Assembly: GCA_003024785.1 (NCBI GenBank)
Contig: PUQB01000264.1
Location: 1 to 64,000, forward strand
Source of the DNA: Selaginella tamariscina
Lineage: Eukaryota > Streptophyta > Lycopodiopsida > Selaginellales > Selaginellaceae
Length of the DNA: 64,000 bases
Reading direction: 5' to 3'
In this document: positions 1 to 11,105 of the stretch, one piece after another
Layout of the letters: the number at the start of each line of letters is the position of its first letter
How positions within the stretch are numbered: position 1 is the first letter of the stretch
Translations under genes and position numbers: made by a program
The notes under the pieces: generated by a model
What the model was told of the DNA's origin: nothing
Database searches by the model: none
What the model saw: the letters and a program-made list of their open reading frames with translations, nothing else

Positions 1-350
1 TTAAAGTTAAGTTGTTACCTGTTTTATGAGATATTCTACATTGTTAGGTCCACTTTCCACTGGCGTCTTGAAAAATTAAAACAATGCCACATAATTAATT
101 ATTATTACCCATTGTGTTTATTTATTACAGTGGTTAATTACATTAAAAAAGAAATTACTAATGCACAATTTTTGATTTAACCAATTACTAAACAAGATTT
201 TTCGGAATCTATGTTACATAATGTATATTATAAAGGTGCACCTACTCAGTATGTTTAATTAAAAAAAATATATTAAATCTATAACTTTTTTAGTGACTCT
301 ATTGTTATTTTCTTATATAAAATCATTTATTATAATTTACTAGTGTTTCT

Positions 351-352
<2 letters not shown>

Positions 353-384
<32 letters not shown>
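353..384. repeat. (AT)n microsatellite
   Basis: An uninterrupted run of alternating T and A, directly visible. Confidence 0.95.
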
Positions 385-386
<2 letters not shown>

Positions 387-477
387 CAATATATACACAT
401 ACATATATATTACACACAACCATGTGAATGTTAAAGAGAGAGATTTTTTAGTTATTACATGCTCTATGTGTGATATT

Positions 478-483
<6 letters not shown>

Positions 484-528
<45 letters not shown>
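484..528. repeat. (AT)n microsatellite
   Basis: A second near-perfect AT dinucleotide run about 100 bp from the first. Confidence 0.95.
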
Positions 529-532
<4 letters not shown>

Positions 533-978
533 CATAAAAATTATTTATTAATTATATTTATAAAGAGATTATTTTCTGTCTCATTCTTTTTTCTCTCTCT
601 CTATATATATATGAATATAATAATTTCTATACACTATATGTAAAGTAATGTTATACGTATATATGTATATAAATATAACATTGTACATATTTTATTAATC
701 ATGTCATTTTTAATAATACATGATAAATCTGAATGAAACAATATTAATTATATATAAAAATAAACACACATATTTATGTATTTGTGTATAAGATAAACTT
801 TAAAAGACTATACATATTATTCATATTGATACATTATTAATGTTCTTTCTATAAAATAAGACAACTCTATACATTCTTTTCGTCCCCTCACGTATATCCA
901 CTTTTCATTAAAATTAAAAAATATAAATTTAATTATTAATTTTGATATATATGTTTTAAATTATACTTAATAGTCATA

Positions 979-1183
979 TGTGAGACCCCGAGACACAACA
1001 CAGTAAATATACGAAAAGACAGAAAACTCAGATATCCTTTGTATTCAAGGTCAGGTTTATATATACAAAGGAAAAGGTATATTCTAGTATATTTGGACTA
1101 TCCTATCAAGGATTTAGCCAGACCATAAATATCTCTAGTAACTTCTAGAAACTTCTAGAATATACCATGGTAATTACCTTACA
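979..1183 (-). repeat. LTR of Ty3-1 (left)
   Basis: The 205-bp direct repeat TGTGAGACCCCGAGACACAA...TTACA matches 5476-5680 almost completely. For the minus-strand element this is the 3' LTR. Confidence 0.93.
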
Positions 1184-4100
1184 TTATCCCCCTCGTAAGA
1201 AAAACTTCTTCAGTCGTAAAACGTGAGCAACCAAAGGTGCTTCTCGAGACTCAACATCTTGCACATGGTAAACTTGAGGGCCAACTTGACGAAGAATCTT
1301 ATAAGGACCGAGCCATTTCCGCAAGAAACCTGGAGTGAGTCCTTTTTGATGAAGTTCCGGAAAATGTACAAGAACAAGGTCACCAATAGCAAACTGAGGA
1401 GGTGGCCGATGACGAGAATTATAATCCTGTTGTTGTTGAACTTGTGCCCGACCTAAATGTTCTGCTGAGGTAGCATGCAATAAAGGAAGAGCTCGATCTA
1501 AGTAAGTCGCCCAATATCGAGCTTCAGCATACTTAGGTTTGTGAGAAGCCAAACCAACTTCTGGAGGCATTCGAGGGTCTCGCCCATACAATGCTTTGAA
1601 TGGAGACATGCCAATGGAACTTTGAATGCCAGTGTTGTATGCAAATTCTAAGTATCGCAAATACCAATCCCAATCATTCTGAGTAGGATTTACATACTTA
1701 GAAATCATACCTTTAAAAGTCCGATTCAAACGCTCGACTAATCCATCTGTTTGTGGATGAAAGGGAGATGTGAAAGATTGTTGAATTCCCATCCGTGAAG
1801 TCAAAACCTTCAAAACTTCAGCAATAAAGGCAGGTCCATTATCTGATAAAATCCGTTCTGGACATGAATGGCGCAAAATTACCCGAGTGAGTAGAAAATC
1901 AGCAACACTATGGGCCGTGGCATCTGGTAAAGCTCCAACCTCCACCCAACGTGTCAAATAATCTGTTAAAACCACAACATATCGGTTGCCTGCAGCTGAA
2001 GGTGGAAAAGGACCAATTAAATCCCATGCAACAAGTTCAAATGGCCGTTCCACCTGTATAGACTCTAAAGCACCAGTTGATCGTGAGGAGTTCCGAGTCT
2101 GACACAATGAACAACTTCGTACGTACTGGATCACATCTTGTCGCATATTCGGCCAGTAAAAAGAACGTTGTAAGCTGTCCAAAGTTCTTCGATAACCAAA
2201 ATGTCCGCCAGAAAGTGGTGAATCATGATATGCTGCAAGATACCTAGGAACAAAAGTGGTTGGAATTGCCAAACGTAGTGAAGTTGTAACATCTGTGCCA
2301 ATAAAATAAACCACACCGTCATGTATGCGAAATTGTGCCACAAATGAAGAAAAACGAGAGTTGGATGGTTGAGAAGGATTGGTTAGTGCCAAACGAATAG
2401 GTTGAATCCAAGCATCTGTTTCCTGAGCCCTTGAGACCTCTGCAAGAGATGGAATTGTAAGATCCAATTGATTGGCCATAACTGCACAAGGAGCCCTAGA
2501 AAGAGCATCAGCATCCACCATACTATCCCCGGGACGATGTTTGACCTCAAAGTCATACATTTGGAGCCGAAGTGCCCATCTGGCAGATCGTCCAAGCAAC
2601 TTCTTTCTTCAATAAGGCAGAAACAGCTGCATGATCACACTCCAAAAGCGTATGAGATCCATGGAGATATACATGAAGACGCTCAAAAGCCCACACTGCA
2701 GCTAAGCACTCAAGATCTGAAGCACAATAGTTGTTTTCAGGGCCTTGCAATGCCCTACTCACATATGCAATGGGATGTCGAACGGACTCATCACATACCT
2801 CAGTTGCATTAGGACTCCACCAATACCTACGGAAGAAGCATCCGTTCGTAATATAAAAGGACGAGAAAAATCCGGATAATGAAGCACCGGAGGGGACGTC
2901 AAATACTTTCGTAGCTTACAAAAAGAATCTTCACAATCGTCAGTCCACACAAAAGGAACATCCTCATGCAACAAAGCTCGCAAAGGAGCATTGACATCAG
3001 CCAAACGAGGTATAAAACGTCCTAAATATGTGACCTTACCAAGAAATCGTCGTAAAGACCGTACATCTGTTGGACGAGGAAATTTCGCCACAGCCTCCAC
3101 CTTGGATGGATCCACACGTAACCCCTCACGAGAAACCATGTACCCCAAATACGTAGTTTCAACTGTGCCAAAAACACACTTGGGCTTCTTCAACTTGAGC
3201 CCATACTCCCGTAAACGATCAAACACACGAGCTACTTCCTTGAGATGATCTTCCCAAGATCCCTGAGTATGAACCAGAATGTCATCCAAGTACTTTGCAA
3301 CTGTCTCCAGAAACTCATCATTAAAAACTTCATCCATCATGCGCTGAAATGTGGCAGGAGCAGATACTAAACCAAAAGGCATAACAAGGAACTCATATAA
3401 ACCAAAAGGAGTTCGGAATGCTGTTTTGGGAATGTCTTCGGGAGCCATAGGAATTTGCCAATAACCTGAAGCAAGATCCAATTTAGTAAACCAACGACTC
3501 TTACCCAATTGATCTAACAAATCCTGTGTGTTCGGCAAGGGATAGCTATCTGGTTCTGTAACAGCATTGACGGGACGGTAATCCACCGTGAACCGCTTAG
3601 ATCCATCAGGTTTATCCACCAAATGGGGCTCCGATGCCCATGGACTGAAAGAACGGCGAGCCAGCTTCTTCTCCAGCAACTCTGACACACATTTTCGTAT
3701 AATGGCCAATTCTTTTGGAGATCGCCTTCGAACAGCAGCTTTAGAAGGTAAAGCGTCCCCTGTTCGAATGTGGTGTTGTGTTCGAACCTTAGCAGTGGGG
3801 GTGATATCTGTAGAGAAAAGATCTGAATATTTCTTCAATAATTGTTGTACCTGAAACTCTCGCTGAGAAGAAGTTGGTTCAGTTGCCACATGTACATTTC
3901 CAGAGTTCCTTGACACTGAGGACACCATTGCTGAAACATCTAGCTCATGCATGATGGCACTTGACAAAATTGCTCCACATCGCTTGAGAGGGAGTTTATC
4001 CAAAAGAAAAGGTGAATGACCTGGAAGTATTAACCGTCGAGGCCCAAATTGGCAACTTGCCTTACATGCATCCAACCAAGTACACCCAAGAATAATATCA

Positions 4101-4267
4101 AAAATCTGGTGTGAGAATACATGGAGTTGCAACTCGTCTGCATAAGTCCCAAACTGCAAAGGTACTTGAGCAAGTGTAGACGAAGCAGCTCGAGTACATC
4201 CATCGCCATACAACACATGTAAAGCTTCCTTGCTTGGCACCGTTGTCAAAGCACAACGTGTAACCAC
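1184..4267 (-). other. Pol region of Ty3-1 (PR, RT, RNase H, IN)
   Basis: In minus-strand order: a protease-like N-terminal part, reverse transcriptase with YLDDILV, RNase H with RTDAS, the integrase zinc finger (H-H-C-C; CSLCQTR) and an integrase core with WDLIGPF, TDYLTRW and SDNGPAF, ending in a basic tail. Part of the fossil element. Confidence 0.88.
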
Positions 4268-4460
4268 ATTAGCAGAAATCGAAGAAATACTAGAACCTGT
4301 ATCAATAAGAATAGTTACAGGGGTACCATGTATGAAACCTTGTAGTGTAAATGGAGATAACCCTTTATGAGGAGTTCGCGAAGCTTGAGGTGAAAAAGAA
4401 AGAAAAGATGAAGGACTAGGAGATGAAGGAAAGTGTTAGGTGCCTTCGTACCCAACACAC

Positions 4461-5494
4461 CTACTCGTTTCCCGCCTCCACAGGAGCAACATCCACAACA
4501 GCAACCGGTTGATTCTGACCTGGACGCCAACCTGGATATGGTGGTCGCCAATCGGGAAACCGCCGACAATGTTGGTAAGTGTGACCAAGTACACCACAAG
4601 CCCAACAAGACAATCGTCGTCGTCCTTGTCCTTGACCACGACCAGCACCACGACCAGCACCATTAATGCGAGCAGCTTCTACCTCCATAGGCACAGGACC
4701 AGCAGGCGCATTGAAAGTTGGAGGAGTGATGGCCTCTGGAATGGGTAATTGTACTCTTGGAGCCGCTTCAAAACGTTGTGCCGAGTGAAAGCCTCTTCCA
4801 AAGTGACAGGTCCCAGTGCCCGAACATAACCAACAAGATCCGGTCGAAGAGCAGGCCATAACATTCCTAATTTGCTACGCTCGGACATGGTGGGATCCGC
4901 CCGCATCAAGAGATCACGAAACTTTATAGCAAACTGCATGACAGATTCATTTGGTGCTTGCTTCAAACTATGAAGTTGTTGAAACGCATCGTCAGAATCT
5001 TCTGCTTTCCCAAAAGCCAATTTAAATTCCGCTTGAAGGGTGAACCAATATTGCTCATCTGTGAGTAAACCTGTTGGTGGTGGACGACTATTATACCATT
5101 GGAGAGCAACATCTAAAAGACAAGTTGGAAACTCGCGAAGGCAATGTGTAGCTGTCCACCCATGATATGTGGCAATATTGATGAAATGAGCCAACCAATG
5201 GTGAACATCTGCACCCGGCGCACCTCGAAAAGGTTGAGGTCGTACACGTGGGTTTGATTGAGGAGTAGGAGCTAGAACTGGAACTTGCAAGTGTTGAAGG
5301 AGCTGTTCATGCTGGTGTGTGATGCGAATTAGTTGTTCCAAAAGTTGTTGCTCCATAAGAATCGTATGAAAGGAAACAAAGAAAACAAAGAAAAAAGAAA
5401 AAAAAAGGAAAGATTGAAAAGAAAAGAAAAGATCAAAAGAAACTTCTCTCACAAATTGCCCGACTTCTCCACCAGTGTGAGAACCCCGAGACAC
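4461..5494 (-). other. Gag region of Ty3-1
   Basis: The minus strand encodes a retrotransposon Gag-like capsid segment with the typical W-Y and FxxLxQ spacing. It is followed by a Gly/Arg-rich stretch with a zinc-knuckle-like CWACGVLGHTYQHC motif. Part of the fossil element. Confidence 0.8.
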
Positions 5495-5680
5495 AACACA
5501 GTAAATATACGAAAAGACAGAAAACTCAGATATCCTTTGTATTCAAGGTCAGGTTTATATATACAAAGGAAAAGGTATATTCTAGCTATATTTGGACTAT
5601 CCTATCAAGGATTTAGCCAGACCATAAATATCTCTAGTAACTTCTAGAAATTCTAGAATATACCATGTAATTACCTTACA
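5476..5680 (-). repeat. LTR of Ty3-1 (right)
   Basis: Partner of the LTR at 979-1183. For the minus-strand element this is the 5' LTR. The inner flank begins with TGG on the minus strand, as a tRNA primer-binding site would. Confidence 0.92.
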
Positions 5681-6036
5681 CATATAACTAAACAAATTGC
5701 CCAAAATTGCCCAGTTATTGCCAGGTAAGTGCCATGTAATTACCACATCACATTATAAATAATAAATAATCAGCAGGTGAAAAAACAAACTCAAGGTAGA
5801 GTAAATAATTTATTTTAATTTTATTAATTGAGACACCACCCTCTAGTGGAAAATCTATTATAATTAAATATAATTTATATAAAAAAAAAACTTGGAAAAT
5901 TCACAACAAAAATGGTACACTGAAATACTGGATAAGCTGATTTATATAAGTATAATTCAATAACAAAACTTAAGTTTATTTAATTTCAAAAATATTTATG
6001 CATGGATATAACATATATACATCACAGATTTAAAAA

Positions 6037-6094
<58 letters not shown>

Positions 6095-6300
6095 TATAAG
6101 CATATGTGACGACATAGATACGTAGCAAGTACATGTGTATATATGGCTCGTGCATATCTAATACACACACAAAAGGTTTATATATTAGTATAGACATCTA
6201 AAATCAGCATAGCTAATATAGTCAGGGAACATTGTCCTCAAAATAAAATCTAAATTCAAGCTTAAATACACTAATTGACGAGATTTTGAAAAAGAAAAGC
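5681..6300. other. AT-rich intergenic spacer with (AT)n tract
   Basis: No gene is supported. It contains an (AT)n microsatellite at about 6039-6091 and otherwise AT-rich DNA between the Ty3-1 element and the 3' end of U1-70K. Confidence 0.7.
6039..6091. repeat. (AT)n microsatellite
   Basis: About 26 AT dinucleotide units in a row. Confidence 0.95.
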
Positions 6301-8139
6301 TTACACATAGTCCCGCTCCCGCTTACGTTTGCGGTCGTTATGCCTCTCATCCTCATGGTACCTTTGGTCGTTATGCCTCTCATCCTCATGGTACCTTTGG
6401 TCGTTATGCCTCTCATCCTCATGGTACCTTTGGTCGTTATGCCTCTCATCATCACGGTGTTTATTGTCGGTATGCCTCTCATTGTCACGATGTTTCCCAT
6501 CATTGCGATGGTTTCTGTCTCTTGAAACAGCCTGAACCTGCATTAAAAGTGTTATATATATATATGTACACAAATACACACCCCACAAACACAAGTAACA
6601 CAGACACACACACAACCTGTGGTTGTGGCTCAGTTGAGTCTCGTACGTGACCAAGTCCACCACCAAGCCTTTGAGGAATCCAGTTTCTGACTGTCCTCGA
6701 TCTCTCTACATCCACCAGAATGCGCCTATTGTCAATCTTCATACCATCTGCCCTTCGGTATGCCTCTGCAAAAAATACAGTTAAAATACATACATACATA
6801 CATATATATAGAGAGAGAGGATGTTAACAATCAGATGAACTCGATGTGATTGCTTCTCACATATTGGAAACTAAATCTATGACAACAATGTCATAAAAAA
6901 TCAATTTAATTACAATCGAATAGTCCACATCATACATATATAGACAACATATATAATTCTGTATCTTGGGTTCTCAATCACAATAATTTCAGAAACATAC
7001 AAATCGCCTTCCAAACAAATACACAATAAATACACAATGACATTGTACAGTTTGCTATAGTACTGTATGACATGTACACAACACAAACGAGAGATAAGAG
7101 GGGTACCTTTCATGTCACTGGTGTGGTAAAAACTCGACAAAAGCGTATCCACGGGATTTCCCCGTCAGCTTATCAACAACAAGTCGGACCTGTAATGAAC
7201 GTGTTTAAAAGACAATTAAGAAGAACAAAAATGCAAAAGACATACCTGCTAACGCTGAGGATGTGGAAAGCAAAATCCTTTATGAATGCAAAATACTGGA
7301 AAAAAATAATGAATGTAAGCTTTTATAAATGTATACATTGCATACTAATCATGCACTTACCGACCACTTAACTCAAACCAAAAAATTGATTATAGATTTA
7401 TTAGAATGCTTACCCTTCTCACGGAACCATACCGTTCGAACTCCCGCTTGATTCGTCCCTCACTTGTGTCATAGCACTATTTGTAACCATTTAGAACAAT
7501 GCCCACAATCACACACACACACACACACACACAATATCGAAGTACGTTGTACTTATCCTAAGTTATACCACTTACCAGTCTGGCAACGAAGAGAGTCTTG
7601 TATGGATCGCCTCTGGCATTGGGATCCGACTTAGGATTATCTGAGAGTGAAACGTTAGTAAAAGATAAACATATATGACTTAATATGACACACACGCACG
7701 CACACACATTATGACTTACATTTGGGCAGTTCTTCAGCGACAGCCTGAGCCCCTTTCTCCAATTTCAAAGCAGTAATTCTCGCTTTCTTCTCCTCACGGC
7801 TCTCAACTTTCACAGTGGGAGGGGCATATTCGGGATCACCAGGCTCCGCAAAAGCATTTAAAAACTGGGCAATTCCAGTGTATGCCGGATTTTTCTTCTT
7901 CTCAATTGGCTCCTTGAACTCCACAGGCGGCCGTGGCTCAAACAGTTGAAGTAAAATGGGTGTCAATCCGGTCTTATGTGCTCCTGCCATCTATGGGTGT
8001 GTCAATATACATGAATGTCACATAAGAATGCAAGATTGATGCTTATAAAATTGCTAGATCTCACCTTCCTCTTGATTGCCTCGTCCTGGCGATTAGGACG
8101 CCGCTTGCCAGATTGATTGCCATCGTCGCGCCCTCCCAT
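6301..8139 (-). CDS. SNRNP70: U1 small nuclear ribonucleoprotein 70 kDa (U1-70K), seven exons
   Basis: U1-70K binds stem-loop I of U1 snRNA and helps define 5' splice sites in the nucleus. Seven minus-strand exons with GT-AG borders can be read: 8065-8139, 7720-7990, 7576-7640, 7414-7476, 7107-7189, 6617-6765 and 6301-6537. The protein is about 314 residues. The N-terminus has the plant-type signatures [17 protein letters not shown] and [12 protein letters not shown]. The RRM follows, with RNP2 (KTLFVARL) and RNP1 ([11 protein letters not shown]), then the conserved RRILVDVER and RLGGGLG stretch, then a C-terminal Arg/Asp/Glu/His-rich tail built on an 11-residue repeat. One oddity: exon 5 carries five T where four keep the frame (7128-7132), directly after RNP1, while both sides still match the family. 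That is either a sequencing error or a recent lesion. The start ATG at 8139 gives [11 protein letters not shown] and fits the upstream splice frame. Confidence 0.9.
6333..6450 (-). repeat. 33-bp coding tandem repeat in U1-70K tail
   Basis: A 33-bp unit starts at 6342, 6375, 6408 and, degenerate, 6441. Each unit encodes 11 residues of the type [11 protein letters not shown], so the period is a multiple of three and copy-number change would keep the frame. Confidence 0.92.
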
Positions 8140-8389
8140 CACAAGAAGCCCTAGGATTGAATTTCTTAACGATACCCTAATTAAAGGTTTACAAAAAGGA
8201 TTCAGGAATATTCCGAGACCATTATTTCTTTATTAAGGGATTAATTGTATTTCCTTAGGTATTTGTCCTTGCGTATTCAATGTACGTTTTCTTTTCAGTA
8301 TCGGTGTTTATTTATTTGTAAATCCGAGGAGGAACTGTTTTCTTTTCCCAGATAATTATTTATTTAGGTAGGAAGAACTCAAACAGGGT
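8140..8389. promoter_or_regulatory. Divergent promoter region between U1-70K and B3 copy 1
   Basis: About 250 bp separates the start codons of the divergent U1-70K and B3 genes, so both 5' leaders and promoters must fit here. It is AT-rich in the middle; I assign no specific box. Confidence 0.5.
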
Positions 8390-10584
8390 ATGGAGAACTC
8401 GCGCGTGGATACATTGCCATGCTTCACAAAGACAATCACACGAACAGCCGTGTCTACAGATTACCCAAGCTGCTTGGTAAGCAATCCGTTTATTTTCTCT
8501 TCATGGGTCTCTGTTTTCTGCTTGTGGGTATGGAGTCTGGGGAATTCTATATGTTTCCCTTTGTATCTATTTATCTATGTATGGATCTCTGCTATGTGGA
8601 TGTCCGTTTTCTGCCTGTGGGTGGGATATGTAGGGTAGCATCCATTTTTTGTATGTGGGTATCATGTTTTTGTGAATGGTTTTCATTATTTCTTATTGGG
8701 TTGTCGATTTTTGCAGCAAATCCCCAGGGAGTTTTGGGAACAGAACCAATCCAAGCTGGGCAATGAGGTTGTTCTGAAGATGAATGGGAAAAAATGGCAG
8801 GTAAGATCACATACACACTTATATACAGATATACTTAGCTAGAATGTATGTATACATTTCAGGTGAGGGTAGCACCGGTTAAGGATGGGAAGGCATTCAG
8901 GGGAACAGGATGGACAGCGTTTGTGAAGGAGAATAAGGTTGTTATAGGGGACCAAGTAGTGTGTACTATGCTGAGCGGTTCTCTGTTCTCCGTTAAGCAT
9001 ACTCGTGTGAAGGACGTCGGATTGCCTGTTAAAGTGAAAGAGGAGCCCGATGAAGCAGAGTCTGTTCCTCGAGTACCGGATGAGACTAATGCCGAAAACG
9101 TTGCTAAGCAGCCTGAGGTAGAGACTCCAAATGGTATGTCCTGCGCGTGCCTGTGCATGTGTATGCGTTAACATCTGGGGTAGCTATGAACATTCTCGGT
9201 AGCTAAGATATAAGTTCTGTAGTTGATCTTTAAACTGTGCTTGGAGTTTGGGACAGCCTCATAACTTACACTTCGTATGTTAATAGGTCCGGCATCAACT
9301 GGAAAGACAAGGAAGAGAGCGGCCCAAGACAAGAGTGTGAAGTCTCGGAAGTCACCACGATTGACACAGAAATCTCCACCAGCTCGTAGTCCGAGTCCAC
9401 CTCGGTCTGCAATTCGAACACCGGTATCGCCAAATCGGGCTGCAACTAGTCCAGTTCACACTGAGGCTCGGGCTGCAACTAGTCCAGCTCGGACTGGAAC
9501 TCAGACTGCAGTACCACCAACTCGTTCTCCGAGCCCACCTCGGACTGAAAATCGAACTCCGGCAACAAATCGTACCGAATCTCGAGCTAAATCTCGGACT
9601 CCGGCAACAACTCGGACTCAGGGACCGACGCCTACTCCAAATTGTGGGTTTAATCCGAGCTTTTTTAGCGTAAGTGCTGATGGACGTGTCAACTGAGGAA
9701 CAAGAGTCTAGGAACAGAGCAGGATCCGGTGGTTATAGATATATCTGGGGCTAATAAGCAGGCAGGTATTCACATGGTGTTGAAGACAGAGCAGGATAAG
9801 GAGTATAAACTGTTCATATCGGCTTCTGTTATTGAAAAGGCTTCTGTAACAAACAATGGTGTGGCACCTGCTTTTCAAGAAACAGAAGTAAGTGAGATAT
9901 AAAATGTATAACTCTTACTAGCTCCAGTTATCTTTCACTTTAAGAACACACGCACATAAGTACAAAACAATTATGTTTTTAGTCTGAATAATCTGTGTTT
10001 AGAGTGAAGAAGCTAATGAAGAAACTCCGGCTGCGGCGAACGGGAATCGGACGGATGAAACGCCTGTAACAGAAACTCCGGCTACGGCAAACGGGAATCT
10101 GACGGACGAGACTCCTGTAGCCGTCGATGCTGTTCCTTTGCAAACTAGAGAGGTTAACGTGGACAATACCAAGACTGGGCTTCCCAAGATAATCATTCCT
10201 ATTAAGACCAGCAATATCGCCCCCTACTGCAGAATGGTACTCTCTCTCTCTCTACGTGGATGATGTGTGTGTACATACACACACATATATATATTCAGTG
10301 TATGTGAGTGAATGCGTACTCATTGACCGTCTGTGCAGTCTGTTGAGAAGAGTTTTGCCGAGAAGTATTTGCCAGCAAACACGTGTGAGGTGACGGTAAG
10401 CGACGGTGCGGGTAAGACCTGGGCGATGAACTGGATAGTGGGGCCGAAGAGAATGCTAACTAAAGGATGGGCAGCAGTGGTTAAACATTACAATCTCAAA
10501 ATAGGGGATCAGTGTATTCTTGAGGTGGTAGATCCTAAGAATCTTCGCATCTCCTTCACCGATGGTAGCGGTACGGCGCGTTAA
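8390..10584 (+). CDS. B3-domain (REM-like) transcription factor, copy 1, with two B3 domains
   Basis: B3 proteins are plant nuclear DNA-binding factors. Six exons with GT-AG borders are readable: 8390-8476, 8717-8800, 8863-9133, 9287-9887, 10003-10236 and 10339-10584. Exons 1-3 give an N-terminal B3 domain (PCFTKTITRTA, QIPREFWEQN, GKKWQVRV, GWTAFVKENKVVIGDQ). Exons 4-5 give a long Pro/Ser/Thr/Arg-rich linker with SPSPPRS-type repeats. Exon 6 gives a C-terminal B3 domain (FAEKYLPANTCEVTV, KTWAMNWIVG, KGWAAVVKHYNLKIGDQC). This is the only copy with both domains. One base is missing near 9691 in exon 4 compared with the copy at 57.2 kb, which would end the protein at 9696; the downstream frame is otherwise preserved to the stop at 10584. 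The gene is therefore either freshly broken or mis-sequenced. The family call is firm; target genes are unknown. Confidence 0.85.
10021..10110 (+). repeat. Internal coding repeat in the B3 linker
   Basis: Exon 5 holds two copies of a motif encoding ETPA-A-ANGN-TDETPV. The repeat is shared by the copies at 15.0 and 57.6 kb, so it predates the duplication. Confidence 0.8.
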
Positions 10585-11096
10585 ACATTAGTTCTTGAGT
10601 TTTAACTGTTTATCCTTTTTTTTTAATTTTTTTTTCCTTTTTATTAATTTAACATTTGTCTGTATTTTTCTTCTATGTGTGTGTTATCGACTTTACATAA
10701 ATCAGCATGTGTTTAGTTATGATTACTACACAAATATCTACGTGTGTACAGTCTTCTGTATAGGTGGTACCCTCAGATATTAAATTGATATTAAATTTTG
10801 GACATAAAAGGATGACTACTGTTGCGGGTTCAATCGTAATGTATTAATACAACGAAGCAAATAAAAATAATATATGCATTAAACTATTGTTAAATGTATA
10901 AATTACATATTTAAAACCTTTAAGTATTTGAAATCCATTTGATTAATTAATTTAATTATTACTAGAGTTGACACAATTTAAACCTGTTCAGCATGCAGTT
11001 TACACCATGCACTACGTGGCAGCATGAGAGTTTTCTTAATGGAGTATTTAAGTGAGTGCTTTGGTTTGTGTTTAAGTGAGTATTTCATAATGATAT
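10585..11096. other. Spacer between B3 and SCP genes (cassette unit)
   Basis: This holds the B3 3' flank and the SCP upstream region. It recurs with high similarity at 41439-41890 and 52965-53470, marking it as part of the duplicated cassette. No other gene is seen. Confidence 0.75.
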
Positions 11097-11105
11097 TCTG
11101 GGTTT

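Larger units (their letters stand above)
1..978. other. AT-rich intergenic DNA
   Basis: No gene is supported here. The stretch is very AT-rich, with long poly-A/T runs and several (AT)n microsatellites. A short open frame over the (AT)n tracts encodes only Tyr/Ile repeats and is an artefact of the repeat. The Ty3 element begins at 979. Confidence 0.75.
979..5680 (-). mobile_element. Ty3/Gypsy LTR retrotransposon (Ty3-1), near full length
   Basis: A compact element of about 4.7 kb bounded by two 205-bp LTRs that start TG and end CA, with CATA flanking both ends as a 4-5 bp target duplication. On the minus strand the parts run Gag, protease-like segment, reverse transcriptase (YLDD box), RNase H, zinc-binding H-H-C-C segment and integrase core, which is the Ty3/Gypsy order. 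A purine-rich tract lies next to the left LTR, as expected for a polypurine tract. The LTRs differ at only a few positions, so insertion looks recent. The element is nearly whole with only a few breaks. It is treated as a fossil. Confidence 0.93.

Noticed and set aside
343-537. Open frame of Tyr/Ile repeats
   Set aside because: It is only the (AT)n microsatellites read in frame; there is no domain or coding bias apart from the repeat.
9660-10003. Alternative B3 splice donor GTAAGT at about 9669
   Set aside because: Joining it to the exon at 10003 does not keep the frame, and the sequence after it is conserved as coding in the copy at 57.2 kb.
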